Source: an uncultured Enterobacteriaceae bacterium (GTDB lineage Bacteria; Pseudomonadota; Gammaproteobacteria; Enterobacterales; Enterobacteriaceae). From it: a DNA stretch of 44,368 bases. The translations under genes and the position numbers were made by a program. The notes beneath the pieces are model-generated. The model saw only the letters and a program-made list of their open reading frames with translations. It was not told the origin of the DNA and searched no databases. Each line of letters opens with the position of its first letter. The stretch's first letter is position 1. The stretch spans positions 1 through 44,368 of the forward strand of contig CANRKT010000026.1 of NCBI GenBank assembly GCA_947631255.1. Direction: 5' to 3'. This document shows positions 19,391-29,506 of this stretch, piece by piece.

Positions 19391-20044
19391 ATGGCTCGTA
19401 AACCACTTGTCGCTCAGGGATATTCACTGGCAGAGGAGATTGCCAACAGTGTCAGCCATGGTATCGGGCTGGTTTTTGGCATTGTTGGACTGGTTCTGTT
19501 ACTGGTTCAGGCGATAGAAACGAACGCCAGTACCACCGTGATCACTAGCTATAGTCTGTATGGTGGCAGCATGATTTTGCTATTTCTGGCATCTACGCTC
19601 TACCATGCGATTCCGAATGTGCGCGCCAAACGCTGGCTAAAACTCTTCGACCATTGCGCTATCTATCTTTTGATTGCCGGAACCTATACACCCTTTTTGT
19701 TGGTCGGGCTTGATTCGGCTCTTGCCAGAGGCTTGATGGTGGTCATTTGGGGGCTGGCATTAGTGGGTATCTTATTCAAACTGACGATAGCACATCGTTT
19801 TAAAGTGCTGTCTCTGGTGACTTACCTGCTAATGGGCTGGTTATCTTTGGTGGTGATTTATCAGATGGTAATGAAGCTGGCGCCTGGTAGTGTCACTTTA
19901 CTGGCTGTCGGGGGCATTATTTACTCACTGGGCGTGATTTTTTATGTCTGTAAACGCATTCCTTATAATCATGCCATCTGGCATGGTTTTGTGCTGGGAG
20001 GCAGTGTCTGCCATTTCTTTGCTATCTATCTCTATATTCTTTGA
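19391..20044 (+). CDS. yqfA: Hemolysin III / TrhA family membrane protein YqfA
   Basis: Integral inner membrane protein of the PAQR-like hemolysin III family (also called trhA); the E. coli protein is implicated in membrane energetics and fatty acid homeostasis, but its activity is not settled. From the ATG at 19391, preceded by AGGAGGAG, it is 217 residues (E. coli 219). Seven hydrophobic segments are visible. Conserved polar positions of the family are present: [12 protein letters not shown] near residue 13, STLYHAIP near 65, [17 protein letters not shown] near 80 and [18 protein letters not shown] near 195. An in-frame upstream extension has no family support. Confidence 0.93.
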   Translation: MARKPLVAQGYSLAEEIANSVSHGIGLVFGIVGLVLLLVQAIETNASTTVITSYSLYGGSMILLFLASTLYHAIPNVRAKRWLKLFDHCAIYLLIAGTYTPFLLVGLDSALARGLMVVIWGLALVGILFKLTIAHRFKVLSLVTYLLMGWLSLVVIYQMVMKLAPGSVTLLAVGGIIYSLGVIFYVCKRIPYNHAIWHGFVLGGSVCHFFAIYLYIL

Positions 20045-20046
20045 CA

Positions 20047-20073
20047 GACTCCGCCCCGGCTCTGGGGCGAAGT
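20047..20073. terminator. Hairpin between convergent yqfA and ygfZ
   Basis: CGCCCC and GGGGCG form a strong GC stem around GGCTCT, extended by imperfect ACTC/GAAGT flanks. It lies between the stops of yqfA and ygfZ, so it may terminate both. No strong T-run is visible. Confidence 0.5.
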
Positions 20074-20081
20074 CCTGACGA

Positions 20082-21068
20082 TTACTCTTCAACCAAACTA
20101 TAAGGCAGTGGCATTATCGCCAGTGTACCCGTGGCGTCGTCACGTACCCGTAGAACTGTGTCTGCGGCCAAATCGTTATTCATCACGGCCTGAACCCGAA
20201 CCTGGCCATCTTCCAGTCTGACAGCAGCCAGTACTGTCCCGGTACGACGCCAGTTTTCACCCAGCTGTAGCTCCAGGTCTTCACCTGCAGCTGGTACGCG
20301 GCCTGCTTGCCCTGCTAATGACCATAGCGCACGTTTATTGGCACCACGGAATTTCGCACGAGCGACCATTTCTTGTCCGGTATAACAGCCTTTTTTAAAG
20401 CTAATTCCGTTCAGAAGCTGGAGATTCGTTGCCTGAGGAAGGAACTGGCCGCTATTGGCGCTGTCAATTACTGGTAGACCGGCTTCAATATCTAATGCAA
20501 GCCATTGCTGACTATCATTAAGTTGTGCCTGTTCACTGAGTTTTCCAGCCAGTTCCTGAGCGGTAGCGTCATCGGTAACGAGCAAGAATCGTTCTGCTGG
20601 GGTATTTAGCCACAGAATAGAGGTGTTATTGGACGTCACTACCGGTGTGTGTTCGTCGGGTAATTGGTCAAATAAAGCTTCTAGCGCTGCTCGTGCTTGC
20701 TGGCCTGCGAGACCAAGCAGTACGCTTTCATCGTCAGCTGTAATCGTGACTTTTGAAAATACGGCATATTTTTTCAGCTCAGTCAGCTGGGTATCGCGTA
20801 GACTGCGGCGCAGGATGAATGCAAAGCCTTCATCACGATGGAACAGTCGTAAATTGCTCCACATTTTGCCTTTTGCATCGCAGTGTGCGCACAGAACCTG
20901 CTGTGAGTCAGTGAGTTGAGAGACATCGGCAGTGACCTGACCTTGCAGGTATTTTTCTGCATCTAAGCCTACGACACTGGATAGCGCCCAGTCATTCAGC
21001 GTCATGAGTGTCAGTGGCAGAGCATGGGAAGCCAAAGGAGGATGTGCAGAAAACGATGTAAGAGACAT
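20082..21068 (-). CDS. ygfZ: Folate-binding tRNA-modifying protein YgfZ
   Basis: Folate-binding protein related to GcvT that supports iron-sulfur enzymes, including the MiaB tRNA methylthiolation reaction. It has 328 residues; E. coli YgfZ has 326. The signature K-G-C-Y-T-G-Q-E is present in [19 protein letters not shown] near residue 228, with its functional cysteine. The N terminus is variable ([14 protein letters not shown]). It is divergent from sdhE across a 252-base gap that must contain both promoters. Confidence 0.93.
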   Translation of the reverse strand: MSLTSFSAHPPLASHALPLTLMTLNDWALSSVVGLDAEKYLQGQVTADVSQLTDSQQVLCAHCDAKGKMWSNLRLFHRDEGFAFILRRSLRDTQLTELKKYAVFSKVTITADDESVLLGLAGQQARAALEALFDQLPDEHTPVVTSNNTSILWLNTPAERFLLVTDDATAQELAGKLSEQAQLNDSQQWLALDIEAGLPVIDSANSGQFLPQATNLQLLNGISFKKGCYTGQEMVARAKFRGANKRALWSLAGQAGRVPAAGEDLELQLGENWRRTGTVLAAVRLEDGQVRVQAVMNNDLAADTVLRVRDDATGTLAIMPLPYSLVEE

Positions 21069-21320
21069 AAAAGGGATCCCAAATTGTCCAACAGGTTATT
21101 TAACTAATGGTAAAATAGCGCCAGGACAATGCAAGTAGTTTAATAGTGCGATTTGTGCTTTTGCGTGATGCCCCGTACCAGCAAAGTAACATGCTGACGG
21201 GTAACAGACCAATATCGATAATATGCAGATTAACCAAGATTCTCATCATCAGTCGGATGAAAACACGTTACACTAAGACCAGAGGCTGTCTCTTGTTAGA
21301 GAGTTAAATAGGTAGAAAAC

Positions 21321-21587
21321 ATGGATATCTTTAATAAATCCCGTATTCACTGGGCATGTCGGCGGGGAATGCGCGAACTCGATATTGCGATTATGCCTTT
21401 TTTTGAACATGAGTATGAAGGGTTAAGTGACCTGGACAAACAGGTATTTGTGCGTCTTCTGGAATCTGATGATCCGGATTTATTTAACTGGTTAATGAAT
21501 CATGGAAAGCCTGATGATGCTGAACTCCAGCGCATGGTGGCGCTGATTCAAACACGGAATAAAGAACGTGGCCCTGTGGCAATCTGA
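21321..21587 (+). CDS. sdhE: FAD assembly factor SdhE
   Basis: Small cytosolic protein that promotes covalent attachment of FAD to SdhA and FrdA; it was earlier described as the antitoxin CptB or as YgfY. The 88 residues match the family. The RGxxE motif is seen in [17 protein letters not shown] near residues 13-29, with the acidic helix bundle after it. It overlaps the next gene, ygfX, by 20 bases, so translation of the two is coupled. Confidence 0.93.
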   Translation: MDIFNKSRIHWACRRGMRELDIAIMPFFEHEYEGLSDLDKQVFVRLLESDDPDLFNWLMNHGKPDDAELQRMVALIQTRNKERGPVAI

Positions 21588-21981
21588 TCTAAGCGTTTCC
21601 TGGCGAGCACAATGGCTCTCATTACTCGTCCATGGCCTACTGACATTGTTGGTTTTACTGATGCCATGGCCGATAAATTATACACTAGTCTGGATGTTGC
21701 TCTTATTAATTGTGGTGTTCAGTTGTGTGCGTAGCCAGCGCCGTATACATGCTTGTCAGGGAACGTTCAAACTTCTCGAAGACGGTTGTGTTTGCTGGAA
21801 AGGCTATAAATGGAAAATGGCAAGAAAACCCTGGATTATTGATAGCGGCATTATGTTAAAACTGACGCGTCCGGGTAAGCGTGGCAGTCTGCATTTGTGG
21901 CTAGCCGTAGACAGTATCGACAGTGAAGAATGGTGCGATCTTCGCCGGCTGCTGTTGCAACAGCAGGCAAAGAGTCATTAA
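21568..21981 (+). CDS. cptA: Inner membrane protein YgfX (CptA)
   Basis: Small inner membrane protein encoded with sdhE. In E. coli it was reported as a toxin acting on FtsZ and MreB, and in Serratia it is linked with sdhE and pigment production; its true role is debated. The 137 residues have two adjacent transmembrane segments near residues 15-50 ([17 protein letters not shown] and [15 protein letters not shown]), followed by a basic cytoplasmic domain. It starts inside the end of sdhE, as in E. coli. Confidence 0.88.
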   Translation: MALWQSDLSVSWRAQWLSLLVHGLLTLLVLLMPWPINYTLVWMLLLLIVVFSCVRSQRRIHACQGTFKLLEDGCVCWKGYKWKMARKPWIIDSGIMLKLTRPGKRGSLHLWLAVDSIDSEEWCDLRRLLLQQQAKSH

Positions 21982-21986
21982 TTGCA

Positions 21987-22508
21987 TTAGCTAAAATGAG
22001 CTGCCATTTCGCCAAGAATTTGCTCACACCAGTTTTCAAGGCGCTCATCGCTTAAGTCGTATTGGTTGGTTTCGTCTAACGCCAGTCCAACGAACAGTTT
22101 CCCATCAGCGGTTACCGGGACTTGACTTGTAAATTCATAGCCTTCTGTTGGCCAGTAACCAATAAAATGGGCACTGGCTGGCGCCAGTTTATCGTGTAGC
22201 ATGCCTAAGGCATCCAAAAACCATTCGCCATAGCCAATCTGGTCGCCCATACCATATAAGGCAACCGGTTTACCTGTCAGATTGAGATTATCGAGTTGTT
22301 CCCAGACCGCTTCCCAGTCTTCCTGCAATTCACCAAAATCCCAGGTCGGTATGCCGAGAATCAGGGCATCGTATTGCTCCATTAGAGCAGGAGAGTCGTC
22401 TTTCAGGTTATGCAGTGTAATGATTTCCGATCCAATAATGTCACGGATTTTTTCAGCGGCCATTTCGGTGTAGCAAGTACTGGAACCGTAAAAAAGACCA
22501 ATATTCAT
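21987..22508 (-). CDS. fldB: Flavodoxin 2
   Basis: Small FMN-binding electron carrier; in E. coli fldB belongs to the SoxRS stress regulon. The 173 residues match FldB in length. The FMN phosphate loop is [14 protein letters not shown] at residues 6-19, with Cys in the loop as in FldB rather than the typical Thr-x-Thr-Gly of Fld[16 protein letters not shown] near residue 52 and [14 protein letters not shown] near residue 86 supply the isoalloxazine-binding loops. It is convergent with cptA (5 bases apart) and divergent from xerD. Confidence 0.94.
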   Translation of the reverse strand: MNIGLFYGSSTCYTEMAAEKIRDIIGSEIITLHNLKDDSPALMEQYDALILGIPTWDFGELQEDWEAVWEQLDNLNLTGKPVALYGMGDQIGYGEWFLDALGMLHDKLAPASAHFIGYWPTEGYEFTSQVPVTADGKLFVGLALDETNQYDLSDERLENWCEQILGEMAAHFS

Positions 22509-22609
22509 AGTAATAAAAGCTCAATTGTCACGTGCAGATCTGCTAAGTGTATCAGATCCTTTTCAGCACTAGTTATAATGGACTCAATTTGATAACTAAG
22601 GAGCAGGAT

Positions 22610-23506
22610 GTGGAACAAGACCAGGCACAAATAGAACAATTTCTGGATGCGCTTTGGCTTGAGCGAAACCTGGCTGACAACACGCTTGAAGCTTACCGAC
22701 GTGACTTAACCGGACTGGTGCAGTGGCTGGAGCATCAGCAACTCAGTCTGATTAGCGTCCAGAGCGCAGATCTGCAAGCTTTACTTGCCGAGAGGCTGGA
22801 CGGGGGATTTAAAGCGACCAGTTCGGCACGTATGCTGAGTACTATTCGACGGTTATTTCAGTATCTGTATCGGGAAAAAAAACGGCCTGATGACCCCAGC
22901 GCATTATTGTCGTCACCTAAACTCCCGTTGCGTTTGCCGAAAGACTTAAGCGAAGCCCAGGTAGAACGTTTGTTACAAGCGCCCAGTACTGATAATGCGA
23001 TAGAACTGCGCGATAAGGCCATGATTGAGGTACTCTATGCCACAGGTTTGCGTGTTTCGGAACTGACGGGATTAACAATGAGCGATGTTAGCCTGCGTCA
23101 GGGAGTGGTCAGAGTACTGGGCAAGGGTAATAAAGAACGGCTGGTTCCTCTTGGTGAAGAAGCAGTCTACTGGGTAGAATACTTCCTGAAATATGGTCGT
23201 CCCGAACTGCTCAATGGGCAGTCGTTAGATGTCTTATTTCCCAGTAACCGAGCTCAGCAGATGACCCGACAGACTTTCTGGTATCGTATCAAGCACTATG
23301 CAGTACTGGCTGATATCGATAGTGAAAAATTGTCCCCGCATGTTCTGCGCCATGCTTTTGCCACGCACTTACTGAACCATGGCGCGGATCTTCGCGTAGT
23401 ACAAATGCTGCTTGGTCACAGCGATTTATCTACTACACAGATTTATACTCATGTCGCCACGGAACGTTTACGTCGGCTACATCAACAGCACCACCCGCGA
23501 GCGTGA
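22610..23506 (+). CDS. xerD: Site-specific tyrosine recombinase XerD
   Basis: Partner of XerC that resolves chromosome dimers at dif under FtsK control. From the GTG at 22610 (AAGGAG 6 bases upstream) the protein is 298 residues, exactly the E. coli length. All catalytic residues are present at E. coli positions: Arg148 (ATGLRVSEL), Lys172 (GKGNKERL), His244 and Arg247 (SPHVLRHAFATH), His270 (LLGHSDLS) and Tyr279 (TQIYTHV). The open frame extends further upstream but without family similarity. It begins the xerD-dsbC-recJ-prfB-lysS gene string. Confidence 0.96.
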   Translation: MEQDQAQIEQFLDALWLERNLADNTLEAYRRDLTGLVQWLEHQQLSLISVQSADLQALLAERLDGGFKATSSARMLSTIRRLFQYLYREKKRPDDPSALLSSPKLPLRLPKDLSEAQVERLLQAPSTDNAIELRDKAMIEVLYATGLRVSELTGLTMSDVSLRQGVVRVLGKGNKERLVPLGEEAVYWVEYFLKYGRPELLNGQSLDVLFPSNRAQQMTRQTFWYRIKHYAVLADIDSEKLSPHVLRHAFATHLLNHGADLRVVQMLLGHSDLSTTQIYTHVATERLRRLHQQHHPRA

Positions 23507-23528
23507 GTGTCTAACATGAGGAATTATA

Positions 23529-24245
23529 ATGAAAAAAACATTTATCTTGCTGTCCTTGCTCGTGACAGCCATGTCAGGTGTTGCACATGCGGATAGTGCG
23601 AAAATTAAACAGTCACTGGAAAAGCTGGGCATTGCCGATGCTGAGGTCCTGGATACGCCAGTTGCCAGTTTGAAAACCGTACTGACTGACAGAGATGTGC
23701 TATATGTGACTGCTGACGGCAAGTATGTTTTACAGGGAACTCTTTATGACGTCAGCAAAGAACAGCTAGTCAACGTGACCAATCAGATGTTGATGGGAAA
23801 ACTGAACTCGCTTGAAAAAGACATGATTATTTATAAAGCGCCAGAAGAGAAATATGTCATTACTGTCTTCACTGATATCACTTGTGGCTACTGCCACAAA
23901 CTGCACGAAGAGATGAAAGATTATAACGCTCTCGGTATCACCGTTCGCTATCTGGCATTCCCTCGCCAGGGGCTGACAAGTAAAGCTGCGGCTGATATGA
24001 AATCTATCTGGTGTGCTGAAGATCGCACAAAAGAGTTTGATAGTGCTATGACGGGGGGCAAGGTTGAAGCAGCCACCTGTGATATCAATATTGCAGATCA
24101 GTACAATCTCGGCCTGCAATTCGGTGTTACAGGCACCCCTGCGGTTATTCTTGAAGACGGAACTATCATTCCTGGCTACCAAGGACCGAAAGAGATGAAA
24201 CAGATGCTCGACTCCCACCAAAAAATGACGAAAAAGAATGGTTAA
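23529..24245 (+). CDS. dsbC: Thiol:disulfide isomerase DsbC
   Basis: Periplasmic homodimeric chaperone and disulfide isomerase kept reduced by DsbD. The 238 residues (E. coli 236) begin with a Sec signal peptide, MKKTFILLSLLVTAMSGVAH, cleaved after VAHA. An N-terminal dimerisation domain is followed by a thioredoxin domain. The active site CGYC lies in DITCGYCHKLHEEM near residue 119, the cis-proline in GVTGTPAVI, and the structural cysteines in SIWCAED and AATCDI. It lies 22 bases after xerD. Confidence 0.96.
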   Translation: MKKTFILLSLLVTAMSGVAHADSAKIKQSLEKLGIADAEVLDTPVASLKTVLTDRDVLYVTADGKYVLQGTLYDVSKEQLVNVTNQMLMGKLNSLEKDMIIYKAPEEKYVITVFTDITCGYCHKLHEEMKDYNALGITVRYLAFPRQGLTSKAAADMKSIWCAEDRTKEFDSAMTGGKVEAATCDINIADQYNLGLQFGVTGTPAVILEDGTIIPGYQGPKEMKQMLDSHQKMTKKNG

Positions 24246-24251
24246 TCGCAG

Positions 24252-25985
24252 GTGAAACAACGAACACAGCTTCGCCGCCGTGAAGTCGATAGCACGGCGG
24301 TGCTTCCAGATACGCTTGCTCCATTATTAAAACGTCTGTATGCCAGTCGGGGTATCCGTACCGAACAGGACTTGGAACGTGGTGTAAAAGGTATGTTGCC
24401 CTGGCAGAAATTGCATGGGATCAAGCCAGCCGTCACGCTGTTACATAGCGCACTTCGTGAAAATAAACGCATTATTGTGGTGGGTGATTTTGATGCTGAT
24501 GGAGCGACGAGCACGGCCTTAAGCGTGCTAGCACTGCGCAGTATGGGATGTTTAAATGTCGATTATCTGGTACCAAATCGTTTTGATGATGGCTATGGGT
24601 TAAGCCCGGAAGTCGTCAACCAAGCACATAGCAAGGGTGCTCAGATGATCATGACCGTGGATAACGGAATCTCTTCCCATAGTGGTGTTGAACGCGCCCA
24701 TCAACTCGGTATTCCGGTTCTGATAACGGATCACCATCTCCCCGGTGATGTGTTACCTGCAGCAGAAGCGATTATCAATCCTAATCTTGCCGATTGTACT
24801 TTTCCTTCAAAGTCACTGGCAGGTGTTGGCGTCGCTTTTTATCTGATGCTGGCGTTACGCAGTCATTTACGTGATGAAGGATGGTTTGAACAACGTGGGC
24901 TGCCTATTCCTAACCTTGCAGAATACCTGGACTTAGTGGCACTGGGAACCGTTGCCGATGTGGTTCCTCTGGACGCCAATAATCGTATTCTGACCTGGCA
25001 GGGATTGAGCCGAATTCGGGCGAGTAAATGCCGCCCGGGTATTCGTGTTTTACTGGAAGTCTCAAACCGTGAACCACATAGAATTACCGCCAGCGATCTT
25101 GGTTTTGCGCTGGGACCTAGACTGAACGCTGCTGGCAGACTGGACGATATGTCAGTGGGGGTTGCCCTGTTACTGAGTGAGAATATCGCCCAGGCGCGGA
25201 TGCTTGCGAATGAACTGGATGCCCTTAATCAGACCCGTAAAGAGATTGAGCAGGGGATGCAGGTCGAGGCGATGACGCTGTGTGATGAGTTATTACGTAA
25301 TCAGAGCGAATTACCTTACGGACTGGCTATCTACCATCCGCAATGGCACCAGGGTGTGGTGGGTATTCTGGCCTCCAGAATTAAAGAACGCTTTCATCGG
25401 CCAGTGATTGCTTTCGCTCCGGTGGGTGATGGCACTCTGAAAGGTTCCGGTCGTTCCGTTCAGGGGCTCCATCTGCGTGATGTACTGGAGCGCCTGGATA
25501 CACTCTATCCGGGATTAATGCAGAAATTTGGTGGCCATGCCATGGCAGCAGGCTTATCACTTGATGAGTCGCGTTTTGAAGAGTTCAGGATGCGTTTTGC
25601 CGCACTGGTCCATGAGCTGATGGACGCTTCTATGCTGGAAGGGGAAATTTGGTCTGATGGTGCTTTGAGCGGGCAAGAAATGAATCTGGACGTTGCGGAT
25701 ATGCTCAGAGATGCCGGCCCTTGGGGGCAGATGTTCCCGGAACCGTTGTTTGATGGAGAATTCAAAATCTTACAACAACGGCTGGTGGGTGAACGCCATC
25801 TTAAACTGATGGTTGAACCCCTGGGGGGAGGACCCTTGCTCGATGGCATTGCTTTTAATATCGACTCAACATTCTGGCCTGATAATAGTGTGCGCGAAGT
25901 GAAGCTAGTTTATAAGCTCGATGTGAATGTCTTCAGGGGCAATCGCACCGTACAGTTATTGATTGACAATATCTGGCCGATTTAA
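24252..25985 (+). CDS. recJ: Single-stranded-DNA-specific exonuclease RecJ
   Basis: 5'-3' exonuclease on single-stranded DNA used in RecF-pathway recombination and mismatch repair. The 577 residues equal the E. coli length. The DHH-family metal motifs are DFDADGATSTAL near residue 80, VDNGISSH near 134 and TDHHLPGD near 158. The DHHA1 domain motif GSGRSVQGLH lies near 398, and an OB-like C-terminal domain follows. The start is a GTG at 24252 giving MKQRTQLRRREVD, 6 bases after the dsbC stop. GTG starts are common in this gene. Confidence 0.96.
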   Translation: MKQRTQLRRREVDSTAVLPDTLAPLLKRLYASRGIRTEQDLERGVKGMLPWQKLHGIKPAVTLLHSALRENKRIIVVGDFDADGATSTALSVLALRSMGCLNVDYLVPNRFDDGYGLSPEVVNQAHSKGAQMIMTVDNGISSHSGVERAHQLGIPVLITDHHLPGDVLPAAEAIINPNLADCTFPSKSLAGVGVAFYLMLALRSHLRDEGWFEQRGLPIPNLAEYLDLVALGTVADVVPLDANNRILTWQGLSRIRASKCRPGIRVLLEVSNREPHRITASDLGFALGPRLNAAGRLDDMSVGVALLLSENIAQARMLANELDALNQTRKEIEQGMQVEAMTLCDELLRNQSELPYGLAIYHPQWHQGVVGILASRIKERFHRPVIAFAPVGDGTLKGSGRSVQGLHLRDVLERLDTLYPGLMQKFGGHAMAAGLSLDESRFEEFRMRFAALVHELMDASMLEGEIWSDGALSGQEMNLDVADMLRDAGPWGQMFPEPLFDGEFKILQQRLVGERHLKLMVEPLGGGPLLDGIAFNIDSTFWPDNSVREVKLVYKLDVNVFRGNRTVQLLIDNIWPI

Positions 25986-26077
25986 CACCAGCAGACTACA
26001 AAATATGACGTAATTCCGGTAAACTTTCCGGTTTATGAGTGCATTTTGTCTTCTGACATTAACATAAGAATTTAAGC

Positions 26078-27176
26078 ATGTTTGAAATTAACCCGGTAAA
26101 AAACCGCATCCAGGATCTCACTGAGCGCAGTAACGTTCTCAGGGGGTATCTTTGACTACGATGCCAAGAAAGAACGCCTCGAAGAAGTAAACGCTGAACT
26201 CGAACAACCTGATGTCTGGAACGAACCTGAACGCGCCCAAGCGCTGGGTAAAGAACGTTCTGCACTTGAGGTTATTGTCGAAACCTTAGATCTGATGACG
26301 CAAGGCCTGGACGATGTTTCCGGTTTGCTGGAACTGGCAGTTGAAGAAGAAGACGAAGAAACCTTCAATGAAGCTGTTGCAGAGCTGGATCAGCTTGATG
26401 CAAAACTGGCTCAGCTAGAATTCCGTCGTATGTTCTCAGGCGAGTACGATAGCGCCGATTGCTATATTGATATCCAGGCGGGGTCCGGCGGAACAGAAGC
26501 ACAGGACTGGGCCAGCATGCTGGAACGTATGTACCTGCGCTGGGCTGAATCTCGCGGCTTTAAAACTGAAATTATTGAAGAGTCTGAAGGGGATGTGGCA
26601 GGTATTAAGTCTGTCACCATCCGTATTCAGGGCGATTATGCTTTCGGCTGGCTGCGTACTGAGACAGGCGTACATCGCCTGGTGCGTAAGAGCCCGTTTG
26701 ATTCCGGCGGCAGACGTCATACTTCATTCGGCTCGGCATTTGTCTATCCGGAAGTGGATGATGACATTGATATCGATATCAATCCTGCCGATCTGCGTAT
26801 TGACGTCTATCGTGCGTCAGGTGCTGGTGGTCAGCACGTTAACCGTACTGAATCTGCCGTACGTATTACCCATATTCCAACCGGAACCGTGACTCAGTGC
26901 CAGAACGATCGTTCTCAACATAAGAATAAAGATCAGGCAATGAAGCAGATGAAAGCTAAGTTATATGAGCTGGAAATGCAGAAAAAAAATGCTGAGAAAC
27001 AGGCGATGGAAGAGAACAAGTCTGATATTGGCTGGGGCAGTCAGATTCGCTCTTACGTGTTAGATGACGCTCGTATCAAAGACTTACGTACCGGTGTAGA
27101 AACCCGTAATACGCAAGCGGTACTGGATGGCGATCTGGACAAATTTATCGAAGCAAGTTTGAAAGCTGGGCTATAG
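26078..27176 (+). CDS. prfB: Peptide chain release factor 2, made by programmed +1 frameshift
   Basis: Class I release factor that reads UAA and UGA. The gene is in two frames: codons 1-25 from ATG 26078 to CTT 26150-26152, an in-frame UGA at codon 26 (26153-26155), then the +1 frame from GAC 26154 to the stop at 27176, giving 365 residues as in E. coli. The autoregulatory site is listed separately. The stop-recognition tripeptide SPF is in [11 protein letters not shown] near residue 205, and the catalytic GGQ at 250-252 in [12 protein letters not shown]. Residue 246 is Ala, the usual form, not the Thr of E. coli K-12. lysS follows 8 bases later. Confidence 0.97.
26141..26156 (+). promoter_or_regulatory. 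prfB programmed +1 frameshift site
   Basis: AGGGGG-TAT-CTT-TGA-C is the canonical site: an internal Shine-Dalgarno-like AGGGGG three bases before CUU, the slippery CUU, the poorly terminating UGA followed by C. When release factor 2 is scarce the ribosome slips +1 and makes full-length protein. Confidence 0.97.
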
Positions 27177-27184
27177 GAACCAAC

Positions 27185-28702
27185 ATGTCTGAACAACAAG
27201 AACATAACGTAGATGCATCAGTTGAATTAAATAATGAACTGAAAAGTCGCCGTGAAAAACTGGTCGCGCTGCGTGAGAACGGTATGGCGTTTCCAAATGA
27301 TTTCCGTCGCGACAGTACTTCAGACCAACTTCATGCTGACTTCGATGCGAAAGAAAATGAAGAGCTGGAAGACCTGAATATCGAAGTCGCCGTCGCCGGG
27401 CGTATGATGACACGCCGTATTATGGGCAAAGCGTCATTTGTGACCTTGCAGGATGTGGGTGGCCGTATCCAGCTATATGTCTCTCGTGATGACTTAGCTG
27501 AAGGTATCTACAACGAGCAGTTTAAAAAATGGGATCTGGGCGATATCCTCGGTGCGCGCGGTAAACTGTTTAAAACCAAAACCGGCGAGTTATCTATTCA
27601 CTGTAGCGAGTTGCGCCTGCTGACCAAAGCTCTGCGTCCACTACCGGATAAATTCCACGGTCTTGCAGACCAGGAAACACGCTATCGTCAGCGTTATCTG
27701 GACCTTATCTCCAATGATGAGTCCCGTAACACCTTTAAAATACGTTCAAAGATCATGGCATCCATCCGCCAGTTTATGGTTGAGCGTGATTTTATGGAAG
27801 TTGAAACCCCAATGATGCAAACCATCCCGGGGGGGGCCGCTGCGCGTCCATTTATCACTCACCACAATGCGCTGGATCTTGATATGTACCTGCGTATTGC
27901 CCCAGAACTGTACCTGAAGCGTCTGGTTGTGGGGGGGTTTGACAGAGTATTCGAAATCAACCGTAACTTCCGTAACGAAGGGATCTCTCCACGTCATAAT
28001 CCAGAATTCACCATGATGGAACTCTACATGGCGTATGCGGATTATCGTGATCTCATAGAACTGACGGAATCGCTGTTCCGTACCATTGCAGAAAAAGTGC
28101 TGGGTACCACTGAAGTGCAATACGGTGAAGAGACTTTCGATTTCGGTAAACCGTTTGAAAAACTGACCATGCGCGAAGCGATTAAAAAACATCGCCCTGA
28201 AACGGATATTGATAGTCTTGACGATATGGATAAAGCGGTTGCTATCGCAGAGTCTATCGGTATCAAGATTGAAAAGAGCTGGGGTCTGGGACGTGTAGTT
28301 ACTGAGATCTTCGAAGAAGTGGCTGAAAGCCATCTGATTCAACCTACCTTTATCACCGAGTATCCGGCAGAGGTTTCACCGCTGGCTCGTCGTAACGATG
28401 TGAACCCTGAAATTACTGATCGTTTTGAGTTCTTTATCGGTGGTCGTGAAATCGGTAATGGTTTCTCTGAGCTGAACGATGCTGAAGACCAGGCGCAGCG
28501 TTTTGCTGACCAGGTTAATGCCAAAGATGCAGGTGATGATGAAGCGATGTTCTTCGATGAAGACTATGTGACGGCTCTGGAACATGGTCTGCCGCCAACG
28601 GCTGGTTTAGGTATTGGTATCGACCGTATGACGATGTTATTTACTAACAGCCATACCATTCGCGACGTTATCTTATTCCCGGCTCTGCGTCCGGTTAAGT
28701 AA
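27185..28702 (+). CDS. lysS: Lysyl-tRNA synthetase, class II
   Basis: Charges tRNA-Lys. The 505 residues equal E. coli LysS. An N-terminal OB-fold anticodon-binding domain (about residues 60-150, with [19 protein letters not shown]) is followed by the class II catalytic core: motif 1 near [13 protein letters not shown] (about 197), motif 2 with [20 protein letters not shown] (about 260-280), and motif 3 [12 protein letters not shown] (about 480). It lies 8 bases after prfB and is likely co-transcribed with it. Confidence 0.97.
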   Translation: MSEQQEHNVDASVELNNELKSRREKLVALRENGMAFPNDFRRDSTSDQLHADFDAKENEELEDLNIEVAVAGRMMTRRIMGKASFVTLQDVGGRIQLYVSRDDLAEGIYNEQFKKWDLGDILGARGKLFKTKTGELSIHCSELRLLTKALRPLPDKFHGLADQETRYRQRYLDLISNDESRNTFKIRSKIMASIRQFMVERDFMEVETPMMQTIPGGAAARPFITHHNALDLDMYLRIAPELYLKRLVVGGFDRVFEINRNFRNEGISPRHNPEFTMMELYMAYADYRDLIELTESLFRTIAEKVLGTTEVQYGEETFDFGKPFEKLTMREAIKKHRPETDIDSLDDMDKAVAIAESIGIKIEKSWGLGRVVTEIFEEVAESHLIQPTFITEYPAEVSPLARRNDVNPEITDRFEFFIGGREIGNGFSELNDAEDQAQRFADQVNAKDAGDDEAMFFDEDYVTALEHGLPPTAGLGIGIDRMTMLFTNSHTIRDVILFPALRPVK

Positions 28703-28708
28703 GCTTAA

Positions 28709-28736
28709 TTTCCCTCCCTGTCACAGGGGAGGGAAA
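28709..28736 (+). terminator. Hairpin downstream of lysS
   Basis: TTTCCCTCCC (28709-28718) pairs perfectly with GGGAGGGAAA (28727-28736) around TGTCACAG. It starts 7 bases after the lysS stop. No T-run follows, but the stem is strong; it probably ends or protects the prfB-lysS transcript. Confidence 0.65.
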
Positions 28737-28787
28737 CGTCCTGTCCTACCACACTCGAGGATCGTTTTGCTCAAGGAAAGCCCTTTT

Positions 28788-29498
28788 ATGCGCTGGAAAA
28801 TCATCGTCTGTTTACTACTGAGTCTTCTGCTGACGGCGTGTTCTTCCAAAAAAACGAGTAATGAAGGGACCTTCAATGGTTCGGTTTATACCGTAAAGCG
28901 TGGCGATACCTTATTCAAAATATCACGTATGACGGGTACCAGTGTTGGCGAGCTGGCGAAAATGAATAACCTGCCTCCTCCCTATAAACTGTTAGTGGGT
29001 CAGCGTCTGCGCACCAAAGGGACGGCGAACCGAGGTCGCACCAAAAATGTAGTGACAGCCAAAAATAAGATATCTGCTCCTGCGGCATTGCCTAAAGTCG
29101 CTCTGCCTCCGGTCGGGTCTCGCTGCTGGTTATGGCCTGCTAAAGGGAAAGTCGTCGACGCTTACTCCTATAGTGATGGTGGCAATAAAGGGATTGATAT
29201 CGCGGGTTCGCGTGGCCAGCCTATTTATGCCTCAGGCCCAGGTTCAGTGGTCTATGCGGGTAATCAATTACGGGGTTATGGCAATCTGGTGATGATTAAG
29301 CACAGTGAAGATTACATTACGGCTTATGCCCACAACGACACTATTCTGGTCAGCACCGGACAAAAGGTTAAAGCCGGACAAAAAATAGCGACGATGGGGA
29401 GCAGCGGCTCCACTTCTGTGCTGTTGCACTTCCAGCTACGTTATCGGGCCACGGCGATTGATCCGCAGCGTTATCTGACATCATCCTGCCCGCGTTGA
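28788..29498 (+). CDS. actS: Amidase activator lipoprotein ActS (YgeR), LysM and LytM domains
   Basis: Outer membrane lipoprotein of the NlpD/EnvC group that activates periplasmic amidases (mainly AmiC in E. coli). From the ATG at 28788 (AAGGAAAG upstream) it is 236 residues. It has a lipoprotein signal with lipobox LTAC near residue 18, a LysM peptidoglycan-binding domain (about 35-82, VYTVKRGDTLFKISRMTGTS) and a C-terminal LytM domain (about 125-230). The LytM metal site is degenerate: the first motif reads NKGIDIAG without the zinc His, as in E. coli ActS, so it should activate enzymes and not cut peptidoglycan itself. A TTG seven codons upstream is not favoured because it would precede the signal peptide. 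Confidence 0.9.
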   Translation: MRWKIIVCLLLSLLLTACSSKKTSNEGTFNGSVYTVKRGDTLFKISRMTGTSVGELAKMNNLPPPYKLLVGQRLRTKGTANRGRTKNVVTAKNKISAPAALPKVALPPVGSRCWLWPAKGKVVDAYSYSDGGNKGIDIAGSRGQPIYASGPGSVVYAGNQLRGYGNLVMIKHSEDYITAYAHNDTILVSTGQKVKAGQKIATMGSSGSTSVLLHFQLRYRATAIDPQRYLTSSCPR

Positions 29499-29506
29499 CA
29501 TGTCGT

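Noticed and set aside
26078-26155. Premature stop suggesting a broken prfB
   Set aside because: The UGA is the programmed frameshift stop with all canonical elements, not a mutation.
27746-28342. 198-residue minus-strand open frame inside lysS
   Set aside because: It is a shadow of the highly conserved lysS coding sequence on the other strand.
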